Shown one piece after another: positions 23,641 to 36,684 of a stretch of DNA of 64,000 nucleotides (position 1 is its first letter; every line of letters begins with the position of its first letter). The notes beneath the pieces were generated by a model. That model did not search any database, had not been told where the DNA came from, and saw only the letters and a list, made by a program, of their open reading frames with translations. Position numbers and translations under genes: made by a program. The DNA comes from Sphagnum compactum (taxonomy: Eukaryota > Bryophyta > Sphagnopsida > Sphagnales), in contig OZ234496.1 in the NCBI GenBank assembly GCA_965153455.1, positions 17,972,304-18,036,303 of the forward strand, read 5' to 3'.

Positions 23641-24349
23641 CTCAAAAGGCCCAAATTTTTTGAGTTTTGGGTTGGGGGGGAAGGATTTTTTTTTTCATTT
23701 TCCTTTGTTCCCAACATGTTCCTTTCAAGTTCCCAATGGGTTCCTTAAGGGTGTTCCTAATAGCACCTCCCTTTAATTCCATAGCATGGACTGGGGAAGG
23801 CACAACATTTTTATTCCAGGTTGAAGGAGGGGTTGAAGGAGGGGTTTTTTGCTCAGGAGGTGGTGCTCTTCTATCTAGGCAGGTTTGCATGAGCCCTAGT
23901 TGGCTTGCTAAGAAGATACTTTCTAAAATTGGAGTTAACTAACATTTGAACACACTGGCCCTTCTCTTTTGGTGGTTTTCTTTTTTGATTGTCACATATA
24001 TAAGCTAAAATGATGTGTCACGTGGAAGCCCCTATGCTTCTATTTTAAATAGTGGGGATGACATAGCTGCATCCGTCCGGATAGATGACGAGACAGATGG
24101 ATGAAATGATGTATCTAAATAGGGACATGGATGGAGGGCCATTCCTGGTTTATTTCCTTCCCATTCTTGGTGGGCAGAAAGCTGCAGTGTCAGACTTAGT
24201 AGAGGGATGGTGTGCGGCCGGTAACCTCGGAGCTTCCAGGGTGTCGATTCGCATGGACGACCAAACGGATGGACAAAAGGACGACGGGACAGATTCAAGG
24301 GAAGCTTCATTTCATCCCGACGTCCTTTAATGATAATAATAGTAGCTGC
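23641..24349. other. spacer inside the foldback, left side
   Basis: Contains a weak relative of the 2.75-kb duplication (GTTCCC...CCTAATAGCACC near 23708-23770) and a GATGGATG-rich stretch near 24080-24140. No gene supported. Confidence 0.4.
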
Positions 24350-25245
24350 AACAAGAGCAAGAAAGGGGGCACAATGCCCCCCTTGTGTTTTTTTTCACAA
24401 CAATAATTACATCAAGAAGAAGAGGGGGGCATCATGCCCCCCTTGTGTTTTTTTCCCAACACTGGTTGCAACAAGAGGAAAAGGGGGGCCACAATGCCCC
24501 CCTTATGTTTTGTTTTTACAACATTGGTTGCAATAGGAGGAAGAATGGGGTGCACAATGCCCCCCTTGTGTTTTTTTTCAACATTGGTTTTAGTAGAAGG
24601 AAAAGAGGGGTCGCCATGTCCCCCCTTGTGTTTTTTTTTTTGTGTAGCACTTATTGCAACGGGAGGAAGAGGGCGGGCGCAATATCCCCATTGTGTTTTT
24701 TTCACAACACTAACTACAATAGGAGGAAGAATGGGGCACAATGGCTCATCATGTCTTTGTTTTTCGCAACCTTGGCTGCAATAGGATAAAAGGGGGGAGG
24801 GGGTGCAATGCCCCCAATTGTGTTTTTTTTTTTCACATCACTAATTACATCAAAAGGAATAAGGGGTGCATAGTGCCCCCCCTTGTGATTTATTTTTTGC
24901 AACATAAGTTCTAGCTAGAAGGGGGGGGCGCAATGGCCCCCATGTGTTTTTTATTCACAACATCAGCTACATCAAGAGGAAGAGTGGGGAAGCCATGCCC
25001 CCCCCCTTGAGTATTTTTCATAGCATTGGTTGCAGCATGAAAAAGAAGGGGGGGCAATCTCCCCCTTGCGTTTATTTAGTAACAATGGCGACGATAGGAC
25101 AAAGGGGGGGGGCACAATATCCCTCTTATGTTTTTTTCGCAGTAATGGCTACAATAGGAGGAAGAGGGGAAGTGCAATGGCCCCTTGTGTGTTTTTTTTT
25201 TGCAACATTAACTACAACAAGAAGAAAAGGGATGTGGACCTCTCC
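24350..25245 (+). repeat. tandem array, about 60-bp units with G/C palindromes, plus orientation
   Basis: About 14 degenerate units, each of the form G-run, CA..ATG-type centre, C-run, TTGTG, T-run, CACAAC/GCAAC, TGGTTGCAACAAGAGGAA. G-run starts are near 24365, 24425, 24484, 24546, 24606, 24670, 24732, 24790, 24863, 24920, 24985, 25048, 25104 and 25166. The G-run and C-run of a unit are self-complementary (e.g. GGGGGGCATCATGCCCCCC at about 24425). All three frames can stay open for long distances, producing repetitive peptides that I regard as artefacts. Confidence 0.9.
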
Positions 25246-25269
25246 CTCCTCCTTCAACCAGTGTTACAA

Positions 25270-25950
25270 AAAACAAACACACGGGGGCCATCACAGCCCC
25301 CCTCTTCCTCTTGTTACCAGAGTTGCGAAAAAAAAACACAAGGGGGGGCATCCCATCCCCCCTCTTCTTTCTGCTATTGCAACAAGTGTTGTGAAAAAAA
25401 ACACAAAGGGGGCCATTTCGCCCTCGTTTTTCTTCATACTATAGCTAGTGTTGCAAAAAACAAACACACAGTGAGGCCATCATGCCCCCCTTCTTCCTCC
25501 CACTACAACTAATGTTGCGAAACACAAGGGGGGGCATCACATCCCCCCCCTTTTTCCTCTTGCTACAAAAAAAACATAGGGGGGCATCGCGCACCCCTTT
25601 CTTCTTGCTATAACCATTGCTGAAATAAAAACATAATGGGGGGCATAACAAACCCCCTCTTCTTCCTGTAGTAGCCATTGTTGTGAAAAAAAACGCAAGG
25701 GGGCCATTGCACCCCCCTCTTCCTCCTATTACAACCAGCGTTGCAAAAAAAACATAGGGGGGCATCAGCCCCCCCCCCCTCTTCCTTTTGTTGTAACTAA
25801 TGTTGCGAAAAAAAACACATGGGGGCATCGTGCCCCCCCTCTCTTCCCGCTACAACCAAGTTGTTACAAAAAAAAATCACAAAAGGGCATCACGCCCATT
25901 CCTCTTCCTCCTATTGTAGTCATTACTGCGACAAAAAACACACACAAGGC
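25270..25950 (-). repeat. the same array in inverted orientation
   Basis: About 11 units reading A-run, CACA(A)GGGGGGCAT...CCCCCC, TCTTCCTCTTGTTACAACCA, G/TTTGCGA: the reverse complement of the units at 24350-25245. G-run starts are near 25283, 25340, 25402, 25466, 25525, 25572, 25632, 25694, 25754, 25817 and 25880. The polarity change falls between about 25226 and 25280, where one unit is degenerate (AAAAGGGATGTGGACC). Confidence 0.9.
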
Positions 25951-26964
25951 GCGATGCTACATTTGTATACTAGAAATCAAAGGGGAACGTGACACTGCAT
26001 CTCCATGCAACTGTTACGAACTAGAAACTCAAGGGGAGTGTGATGCCCCTCACCTCCTTCCTTTTGTTGTGGGTTTGCAATAAGAAACATGCACACACAC
26101 AAACAACAAAAACAGTAACAAAACAAAAAAATAAAACAAAAGAAAGAAAATGGAAAAGAAGTTTACCTCTCTCAATGAAAATTGTTGCAAAGAAACAAAT
26201 AAAGGTGAATGCAAGTTATAGTGGTTCATTTTGGCAAATGTAAAACTCTCAAGAATCCCTAGCATGTTTTTATATATAATCCATATGGATATGGTTTTAA
26301 ATTCTAAGATTTCATTAATGTAATCTTTGACTATTATAATTTCATTCACTTATGAAACTTCTTAAAACTAGGTGAAAAACCATATTGAAAAATGTTGTTA
26401 TTTTGTATGGTGAAATCACTTTGGTAATTCTAAAAGAAAAACCTATAAAGTCCACTAGAATAAAATCCCACTTAGATATTTCACTTATGTACCAATTGGG
26501 CATAAAAAATTTGACAAACATAAAAAAATTCATTTCAAAAGGACTTTGAAAATAAGGTCCAATTTTGACCATTCAAAAGTTCATAATTACCATTTGGTTA
26601 AAATCTCACAAAAAAAAATTTCACATTTACCTTTGTCATTTCATTTTTCAACCCATTCTAAGTCTTTCTAAACAATATGGAATGAAATCAATATGAATTT
26701 TTGAATTTCTTAACAATCTAGCCAATTGACTAATCTGTATTTTTTACTTCAAAAGTCCACTATTGAAAATGAATGCATTATTTTCAAAAAATAATTGTGC
26801 AAATGTCTTTGTAATCATGTTGTTAATTTAGATGAGTCAACATTTAATGTTTTTAATATTAAATTACTCACCATAAGCATTTCAACACAAAACACCTTAT
26901 AAAAATTGCCATTGTGACACAAAAAATGAGCCACTATATCTAGCTTGCATTCACCTAAAAATGA
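25951..26964. other. spacer inside the foldback, right side
   Basis: Very AT-rich. Begins with an A/C-rich stretch (26085-26160). No gene, and no visible mirror of the 23.1-23.6-kb duplication. Confidence 0.5.
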
Positions 26965-27270
26965 AAGGATGTTTAGGAAAATCTATAATCTCAAGTGAAC
27001 CCCTAATTCTAAAATTAAATTGATATTAAATGACCCAAAAAATCTTAATGGGCCCATCATTTTCCTTTTAATTGGAGGAAGTCGGTTGTATTCATAGAAA
27101 TAAAAAGGGGAAGAAGGAATCCAAAAAATAGAGGGAGATAAGGGCCCACACTTCCTTCCTTTGAAATGGTGGACTCGCACATCCCTACTTTTAAAAAATG
27201 GGACCAAACTAAAAATGTTTTTCATCCATTCGTCTTCATCGTGGTAATTGGTACCAATGTGGGTGCAATT
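26965..27270 (-). repeat. right outer arm of the foldback
   Basis: Reverse complement partner of 22755-23045. The midpoint of the two arms is near 25.0 kb, within about 0.25 kb of the polarity switch in the central array, which supports one composite palindrome of roughly 4.5 kb. Confidence 0.8.
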
Positions 27271-28651
27271 TTGCCTTAGGCGTAGTTGACCATCCTGACC
27301 TCCAAAACTGATGGATTGACATTTATGTGCCCCAAAACAACTTATGTTCAAGAATTAACAAAAAGTTTACTTTCTTGCAATGGAACAAACTACTCATGTC
27401 TGATCCTCACAATAAAAATATATATGTTCCCTAACCATCCATTTCCAAAATTACTTAAATGCCTTTGAAAATTGGACCAAGAATGAGAAAGCAGACATTG
27501 ACATACACAACCTATTTGGATATAGTGTTGTGAACATAGGATTACAAGAAGGTGATGAAGTAACTTTAGCCAAAACTTCTTGCCCTGCCTTGGGTGTGCC
27601 ATGTTTTGCACTTGGACCCTTGGCCATGAACATGCACCTTGCCAAATGCTGAAATGGACATGTGAACCACCATATGCAACAGCTACATTATACTTGCCAC
27701 ACATTGGATCTGCAAATGAATGTAAGTGGAAGCTACCTAGTTCACCGTCAAACTTTAAAGTTGTCACCCCCACCTCCTTTGTTGATATATAAATCAAAAA
27801 ACCTTATCATCAACCCGTACTCAATTAGTGCACCCAACAACAACAAATTGCATTTTTCCTTCTCTTAAAATAGAATACTATTACATCAATATTTGTTTTG
27901 CGACACAAGATTTGTATCTTGTTTATTTAGCCACTTTTTTTGCGTCATTACAATAAATACCAATACTGATTTGGCAACTCTTTCGACACATGCTCAATTC
28001 CTATTTCAACACATAGGTTATGGGAAAGAAGTTTCAAGTCAAATAAAAGTGGAACAATCTAATCATAACAATGAATTGGGAAGCTCACCTAGAACATTGT
28101 ATGGAGAAGATGCCTTTAGCAATTACTACAATTATTTCCCATACCAAGAGCAAGTTGTCAACAACTCAAAGGCATGGAATCTAATAGCCTAAAAATTGGT
28201 GTGCTACGAATAGAACATGTTGTCCATGTGATCAAATTAATTTGATCCATACGCTATAAACCAATCAAATAAGCAAAACAATTTTAGCCTTACCACCACA
28301 AATCTAAAACCATAGATAGAAGTAGATTAGTGAGAGAAATCAGTGGAAGTACACGCAGTAGAATTTAATGATTTTTTTAGTGGCCATGTTATTTTTAAGA
28401 CAAGATAGTTAAACAATTAAAACAATTTCATGCATATAAGTAACCCTTCTATTACAATACAAATCACCAATTCTTATGTATTCTTCTTCATTTTCATATT
28501 CCTGATTTTTTATCTTTATCCTTCTATCTACATGTGTTTTCCATCATCCATTGTTATGGATGAATTGTCAATTAGTTGCTACTCATAGGTTATGGGTAGT
28601 GGGCACACTCATGGACAAATTTGAAAGTATAACATGTTGTGGCAATTCATG
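27271..28651. other. intergenic, no gene confirmed
   Basis: Opposing open frames (minus 27390-27797, 135 codons; plus 27580-27792) overlap and neither shows a domain. They may trace back to a decayed element. Confidence 0.35.
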
Positions 28652-29060
28652 ATGGAGATGATGTTAAGGCAAAAGAGTTGTGGGGCTTGATAGACAAAAC
28701 GAAGGTCAAACCAGATGAAATTGATGTTGTTACTACTGCAACATTTGTCAAGAAGGAGAATGAAGCACATAACTTACTTGTCTAGAGTTTATTTGATAAT
28801 TAGTTGATGAAAATTCAAAAGGAGACCATTACGCATGGCATCTAGAAATCTCTAAAGAAACACTTCATTGACAAGGGACTTGTTAACAACAATTTTTTAA
28901 CCAAATTTTTTTTTATCACAGATGAAAGTCCTATTAAGCACAATGGAACAACACATGAACATGCTTAGAACAATGGCAAAAAATCTCAATGCAATCAAAG
29001 ATGGAGTTCCTAATGAATGAAGGTCATGCTATCAAAACATATTCAAAGGTTACATGTAAT
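28652..29060 (+). pseudogene. Ty1/copia-type gag remnant
   Basis: Stop-interrupted plus-strand translation reads a W....D stretch, then KKENEAHNLL, a K..L...F block, and, after a frameshift near 28915, QMKVLLSTMEQHMNMLRTMA...IKDGVPNE. This is the spacing of the plant copia gag (UBN2-like) domain, in which a 'KM..G.s...hi..f..l...L..ig..i.de' stretch closes the domain. At least four stops and one frameshift. No zinc knuckle or LTR found nearby. Confidence 0.5.
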
Positions 29061-29344
29061 ATCTTTATATCTTGTTTGATATCTTCTTGTTTTTGAAAAT
29101 CCATACAAATCATTGTGCACATGCATGTTCCCAATACATTAATTTAATATGTTTCAAGTATGTTTTATAAGTACAACAAATAAAAGAAGTTCAAAGCTTT
29201 AGAAACATGTGGTGCAACATTCAATTGAAAGCACAATCACCACCATAAATCCCAAGGTAGACTATGTGCTTGCAAATAAGGTTGAGGAGAGTGGTACCTT
29301 TGATGCTAATGGGTTTTGAAATTCTCGGTTGAGCATTGTGTGGA
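29061..29344. other. AT-rich spacer
   Basis: Nothing recognised. Confidence 0.4.
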
Positions 29345-29949
29345 GGGTGAAAGCACACTGTGGTGGTACATTTTGAGCAAGAAAATGTACTCTATTTTGG
29401 GTACATTTTGTATTAATTTGAGGGCAAATTTTATTTTATTTCATCTATCATTTTGATAAACACATAAAATAGATTTTTAACATAAACACTCCAACACAAT
29501 TCTTGTTACCTTTCAAATGATAGTGTTTTTTCAACAAATTTTTATGTATTCACACATTCATGTTTATTTGAATGAAAAACTTCATCCAAATGTTTGTTGT
29601 GAAATCACATGAATGGAACTCTCCATAAAAAATTAAAATGGGACAATGAACTCATATGTAATATATGATTGAGTACTTCATCAAGTTTGGTAATCGTTTG
29701 AATGATTTTTGAAATATATCGTGACGATTACAATTTTTTCATTAATATATTTTTGAATCATTTAATACCAATTTCAAAATGGGATTTTTTTTTTTGCAAG
29801 CTTATTCTTTGGGTTTTACACTATTTTATTCCAAGTACAATTTGCAAAAAACCCTTTGAATATTAGCTTGGTAGAAGTTCAAAAACACGTAATTTCAAAC
29901 AATAGTGTTTATGACAACAATCTTTGACCACCATATTGTGCTTTCACCT
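29345..29949. mobile_element. 605-bp DNA element, GGGTGAAAGCACA family, copy 1
   Basis: Starts GGGTGAAAGCACACTG and ends TGTGCTTTCACCT, giving a 12-bp perfect terminal inverted repeat (GGTGAAAGCACA). It is flanked by TGGA at 29341-29344 and at 29950-29953, a 4-bp target duplication. The interior is AT-rich and noncoding. A second family member sits inside the gypsy element (49174-49979). A 4-bp duplication fits few plant superfamilies, so I leave the superfamily open. Non-autonomous. Confidence 0.75.
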
Positions 29950-32900
29950 TGGAAAGTGTATTTGTAAAGCCATGTAAGTTTTAATTCAATGTTTGTGATG
30001 GGAAATAATATTTTAAATTGTTTTGTTGATTTGTAAGAATGATATTCAAATGGGTTTCACGTATATTGCAATTATGACCTAATTTTTGGTTTATTACTTT
30101 GTTGCAAAGATAAGCTACTTATAACCATCAAATGTTGGTCATTTGGATATTTTTAAAGAAAAACACCCAAAGATTATCACACAAAACAATATAATTAACT
30201 ACAATTTCATGTACTACATTTTCAAAGTTTTAAAAAATCAACCATTTGAATAGACAAAAGAAATATGTTTACAATAGTGAGGGTATTGTTACATGATGTA
30301 ATCCCACATGATTCTTTTGAAGATTTATGTAATGAAGCAAATTGGTCAGAGCAAAATGCAAATTTGAATGTAAACATGGGCCCACAATGGGAAGTTCAAA
30401 TTTTTCATGTTTGGTTGGAGGAATAATTTATATAAAAGTGGTGCTTATGGAAGGTATGGAAATTAGTCTTTGATGTTTGGGTTTTGACGATCAATTAATG
30501 TGCTTTAAAGAATAAGCTAAGAAGATTTGTTTACATCATGATGTTGAAATTGAAAGAAAAGCTCAAGATTTTGCCCACAAACTTAATTCATTTGAAATCA
30601 ACATTTCCAAAAGTTATGGAAGATTTTGAATGTGAAAGGCCAAAACTAAATATCAAGGAGTTGAAGGTCATATTGTGAAAGGATCACAACATTTACATTG
30701 ACACGAAATTGTGAAGTCAAAGTCCATCAAGATAAAGACAATGATGGCAAACTTCCTTTTTGGTTGTGAAAAGATAATTTTTGATTTCACTTGTACTAAA
30801 TTAAATTATTTAACAAAAACATCATAAAATTCCAACGACAATGATAATCAGAATTGGTTTATGTGAACTAGATATAAGGTCCAATAATCATCATTATGAT
30901 AATTCCAAAATGGTTGTCACTATGACAATTCCATACAGTTAATTGGTTGACAATTCCATGAAATGAAACAATGACTTTGCTATCTTTGTGTCATTTCATG
31001 ACTCAATTTCATATAGGAATGAATTACTGTCTTGCATTCAAAAACATTTGAAAATTTGTTTCAATTTCATGTATGAATGAATTCATGTTTTGCACTTCAA
31101 GAAAATTTGAAAAATTATCTTAATTTCATAGAGAAATGAATTATTATCTTGCACTTCAAAAACATTTGGAGAATTTTTTTGTTCCGTGAAGATATTTGTC
31201 TTTTTTTTATTTTAACAAAGGAGCATGTGTCAATGTAAAATGTGAATATGGAAAAATCTCTTTGCATTTAACAAGTGGAAATAACCATGATGAAGTTGTT
31301 TTAACACTATTCATGGTACTCAATCTCCTCTTTACTTCTCCCAACTTATTTGTTTTGTTTCATATATAATATATTATACAAATTTGTTTGATTACTTACA
31401 ACTATGTAAATTTTATGTTAGAGTTATATGACACATGGCATGAAGGAGCAAATGTGAAAGCATGTGATGAATTTAGTAATGATCCAATGAATTGTTTTTT
31501 GCAAACGTAAAACATTATTTTTGTCATCAGTTTTTCTATGCTTGGTTGTCATTCACATTTTTTTTGTCCTTCATTATTGTTTGCAATCAAGTGATGTTCA
31601 CCTCATTATGTGTGTATATGTGAATAAAAAATATTGAAAGAATTAGTGAACTGAAATGTTTGTCAACATTCTCCTATGTGTTTTTCTTTTTGATTAAAAA
31701 TTACTTTGATATGTGTTCTAATAATTCAATTAATCATCATATACACAAGCCTCATGATATCAACCAACTTATATCTTTACATGGATGTTTTAATTGACAT
31801 GGGTATTTATCTTTCAAAAAAGAAAAAGAAAAAACCTAAACACATCAAGTTTTTTAATTTGTCAAATTATTTAAACATGATGAAGCAATTATAAAACATT
31901 TTTGAAGATGCAATAATAGAAAAGAAAAGTGAACAAATAGTGGTTGAAAAGGTATACTTGCAAATAACATCATCTTTCAGATTTGACATTTTGTTGTCAT
32001 GAACATTAAATTAATCTTTAGCAAAATCGAATAAGGATTTATGAATGTTTACAATAAATATACATGCAAAATGTTGTTTGGGAAAAAACACATTACAATG
32101 GACCAAAATGGGAAATTGAAAATTCATTTTTAGATACCATATCTAGTGTATTTTCACATAAAATCATTTAAATCATGTTGAAGTTAACATTTTTTTCCAT
32201 ATCCAAGTTCATATGCTTCTAATTTAAACCTTTCTAAAACATCTTTATAAATTTGGGTATTGGAAAAATGAATTTAAATATCTAAATGGACTTTGTAATT
32301 TATAATGAGGTCTTCATTTGACTCTTACAAAGAATGAGAAACCTTTTGTTACTTGATTTTTTCATCTTAAATGTTATGAGCTTACAAAATAGGGGCCCCC
32401 AAAATTTTGAACATGTCCTCCAATTCCACTAGAAGAAAAAAGTCCATAACCATTTTTAAAAACAAATTTGACATTAGATGTGGCCAACATTGTAAACATT
32501 GATTTTTTTGGTGTTTATTTTTCAAAGTTAGAAAGAATATATGTTTCAATTTTTCAACTCAAATTTTAAATTTTTCTTAAATACATTTGAGTTGTAAAGC
32601 CAAGATTTGACAAATCTAGAAATTTTTTTATCAATGTGACCTTCATAAAAGTACATTATAATGTGTTTTTACTTGTTTGATCATTGTTACAAAATTGTGT
32701 ACATAACATGACTAAATGAATTAAAATAATATTGTGCATGTCTTGTGAAAATATCAATAGTTACTAACAATCTATTCTATGATAATGACATGTTTGACAT
32801 TCCAATTTTTACTATCATAAATATATAGAATTTGACCTTTGCATCTTTTGTTGAATCAAAATAATCCTTCTATGTGTTCATGATGGATCAAGTTTGTGAT

Positions 32901-35900
32901 CTTTTTTATTAGTTTATAGAGATTCATTAATTCAAATTTCCACTTGGAACATCATCAATTATATGGGCAAATGAATAACATTGTCTTTGTTACAAATGTC
33001 ATTGCTTGATGATAAATCATAACAAACTTACAATCTAAGAATTTGTGATTTCCATGTATAATGAATTTAAAATGTATTTGCAACATATGGAATTTTTTTG
33101 AATTGTTATTGACATTGTAGAAAATGATAATGATACAACAAGTTCAACTTGATGAAATCAAATGGCTTGCATGTCTTTTCAAATTCATTTCGTGATCTTT
33201 GTCCCTCATGAAAATATGACCTACTAGAGTGAAACAACCTATCTTGTTTATTCCATAATTTATTAACGTGGGTATCATTTCTATATTTATTTTACTTATT
33301 ACTATAGTACCTTGGCATCTTTGACATTAATTACGTTATTTGCAAAAAAATTGTAATTTTTTAAAAAACCAAAAAAGTTGTGAAGTTCATAGATAATCTT
33401 TTGGAACATTCAAGAATTTTTTTGTCCCTACATGTAATCTTCAAATTTCATTAATAATTCTACAAACATGTGTTAAAGATGTTACATTAATCAAATGTAT
33501 TTATGAAAATTTGAAAATATTGTGAATCTATTAAATCATGTGTGCTAAGTTGTACTTCCCATGAATATGTTGTAAAGGTTGCAACTTTTTTTCAATATGT
33601 GTCATTAATTGAATAGGAATACAAATGATTTGTTGCCATAGAAGCTTTATGAGAAGAAAAAAGGAATACAAAGAAGGTGGCAAAGAAAGATGGAAAAAAA
33701 AGAGTGATTCAATTTGTGATCAATACACGAATGCTTGCACAAATTGGCAAATTGAAATGGACAAGATTTTTAAAACATACAAGTTAGTCACAACAATTTT
33801 AGTTAGTTATATATTTTTTCATTTTTAATGTAGTTGAAATATGTTCAAAGTCTAGCTCTTGATTTCAAATTTTACATCCCTCAATGATTTAATGTTTTGG
33901 TTGATCAATTACACATTAATCATAAATCACAAGAATTTCAACCTACTATCACTTGTATTACACCCAAATCTTGAAACCTTAAGTGCAGGATTCAACCTAA
34001 AGTGTGCATTTGTGTTTCACTTTTCATTCAATAACTACATTTTCAAGCTTAATGAACTATTCATAATACATGAATTATAAATTAAACATAAATATAGAAT
34101 TTTAATTAAAAATTTTAAACTTAAAAATAAATAAAAATTCAATGAAACCAACATGATATCTAATTGATATATTTTAAATCATTAATCCACATTTTATATC
34201 CATATAATATTTAACATATTTAAGTTATTTGATTTTGAGCATGTTCATAACTCCAACTATTAATAGATGTAATTAAAAACTTATATTTTTAATTAAGATT
34301 TTGGTACATTATATTATATTATTATTGTAATTAAATTTTTAGAAAATATTATAATAAATTATCAGTAATCAGATATCAAATTTATTATTTTAATAAATTT
34401 CAATTCTTTTTTCGGTAATATTTTAGTGGAGTGTATAGCTTCTTTTACTTTAATCATCATTGGTAGTGCACAACAACACAAAGCCCAAGTTAATGATGTT
34501 AATATTGTTAATATTTTGTATGGTACATGATTTATGACTGGCACAATGGAAAATGGAAGGGCAATTAATTTTTGCTTGCCATGGTATGAAATTAAATTCA
34601 AAGCTAGAAGTGGAATTGCCTTCATGCTATGGGCTGATCAAGTTTACCATTGTACATTAGCAAATCAATGTGATGGCTAATTTGGTATGGCAGTTTTTCA
34701 AAAAATGTTTGTTGTAAACCATTTTAGATTTTGAAATTTGTAATAAATTTTTTTAATGTAACATTGAGTGAAGTAAAACATTTTATATCTAATTTTTTAT
34801 AAATACCAAAAAAAATTATAATTAAGGTTGGAAAGTTGTCAACCTTGTGATTTTTTCTAATAATATTTGCTTATAAATTATGACCAATATTTCAAATGGA
34901 GTTCATAGATTTTCTTTGTTTTTTTTTGCCCATGCATTTTTAATGTTTACCCATGTAAGCATCTTAACCTCCTTTTGACAATATAATGTAATCATGAATA
35001 TGGTTTTTTTGTATGAAAAGTTATGTCATAGTACCTAGGCTCCCAATTAAGCATTAATTAATTATATTTTGAAATTGTAATTGTGAAGAAAAATGTTTGT
35101 TTGCCATGCCACAAATTTGAAAGAAAATCTCAAGCACACATGATTCATTATTTAGCATAACGTCAATTGGTAAAATAACATTATTCTCGCCTCCATATGT
35201 AATTGACTAAAAAATAATTATTAGGCACCTTGCTATGGAACCAAGCTAATTATTTGTGTTTGATTTTTTTCTATATTCAATAAAAAAGAAAAAAACCCAC
35301 AAAAAAACAATAAAATCGCATCCCTAATGATTGAATGAAAAATCGTATGATTGCCCAATTCATAATTATATATATATATTCCTTTTACAAGATTTATCCT
35401 AAAAAGTTTAATCTACTAAAAATGGACAAGAATTTTTGGCTATAGTTCTGTATAAATCAAAAAAAATTGTCATGATTTGTCATATTACATTCTACAATTT
35501 GAAATTTTATTTAGTTAAAATTTATATATTCATTTATAATTGGATAAAATTAAACTTCCTTTCTTTTAAAATGAATTTACAAATGAAATTTCCAAAGATG
35601 AATTGATTAAAATATAATTGGAAAAATTGCATTCCAATCTTATCAATCATGTTATGATGATTATGGTACAATGAGGATGCACAATGAAAATCTATTTTGT
35701 CACATCATGGAAATGCACATGAGCTATGTCATAGATGAGATAATTTTATTGAAATATTTGAAAAGTATTACATCTTGTAGCAATTTATATTTAATGACTA
35801 CAATATACTTAAAATATTTATTCTTCATATTGAATATCATTCACATCAAAACATTTCAATTTTTTCCCATGATTTGTATTGGGAATTTTGTAGTTTTCGG

Positions 35901-36684
35901 AAAATTAGAACATTATATGCAACTTCTTCTATAAAACAATCTTTTTCTATTTTGGGTTTCTAACTTGTGTGCAGGAAAATAATTGGAATTAATAATAATA
36001 ATCTTCATACTAATATGTTAGTGATAATTATGATCTTTGTCAAAATTTAGAGATCTATATTTTTTTGCATTATGGTTGTCACACATTGTAGTTGCATGTA
36101 TGACTAAAATTTTGATTGGTTAAAGTTTAATCTTATATGTGATTATGAACACTTGCAATTAAATTGTCACATAAGACTAATATAAGTGTGGTCACAAATT
36201 GAATTGCTTTGGACATTAGTCGCACATTAGTCATGAACATATGATTGGAATGGACAAGATTTATTCTAGCATTAGAGAATAGTTTTATCAATATATCATA
36301 GGCTATCCCCACATACAAGATAGCTAGGCTTTTGGAAAGAATATTCTCAAAAGCTTGAACTAATTAGCATTGGCCAAGGTTAAGAAGTTTGAATAGGTTT
36401 AAAGAATAGTTTTCAAAACTAGGGGTATTGCACAACCAGTTGCCATCAAAATGGCCCAAGCTTTTGAAATGGCCATTCCCAAAAGCCTAGGCTGATTCAC
36501 CTTGGCTAATTCAGAAACATCATAACCCATTTATTTTTTTAACCCTAGAAATAAAAAGAGGTGTAAAATGATAGAAAGGATATCCATGAAAAGCTTAAGG
36601 CATTCCATTGACATGAAGCCCTAAAGACCCTACCCTGGGGCTTTACCCTACACAAACTGTCACCTTTTTATGTAACCCTAAAGG
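29950..36684. other. long AT-rich stretch without recognisable genes
   Basis: About 6.7 kb of very AT-rich DNA, the least complex part of the window. Only short chance frames occur (for example 33625-33828, 34362-34625 and 35671-35934). Isolated peptide-like runs suggest decayed mobile elements, but none reaches a recognisable domain. No tandem repeat of note. Confidence 0.5.

Noticed and set aside
24385-25828. Long open frames (up to 166 codons) over the G/C array on both strands
   Set aside because: They are produced by a 60-bp repeat and encode only reiterated low-complexity peptides; the frame choice is arbitrary and opposing strands are equally open.
24350-25950. CRISPR array
   Set aside because: Repeats and linkers are both degenerate, orientation flips, there are no unique spacers of fixed length, and the context is eukaryotic.
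27390-27797. 135-codon minus-strand ORF
   Set aside because: An opposing plus frame is equally open and neither has a recognisable domain.
29061-36684. Further retroelement domains in the AT-rich region
   Set aside because: Stop-interrupted translations gave isolated peptide-like runs but no ordered motif set.
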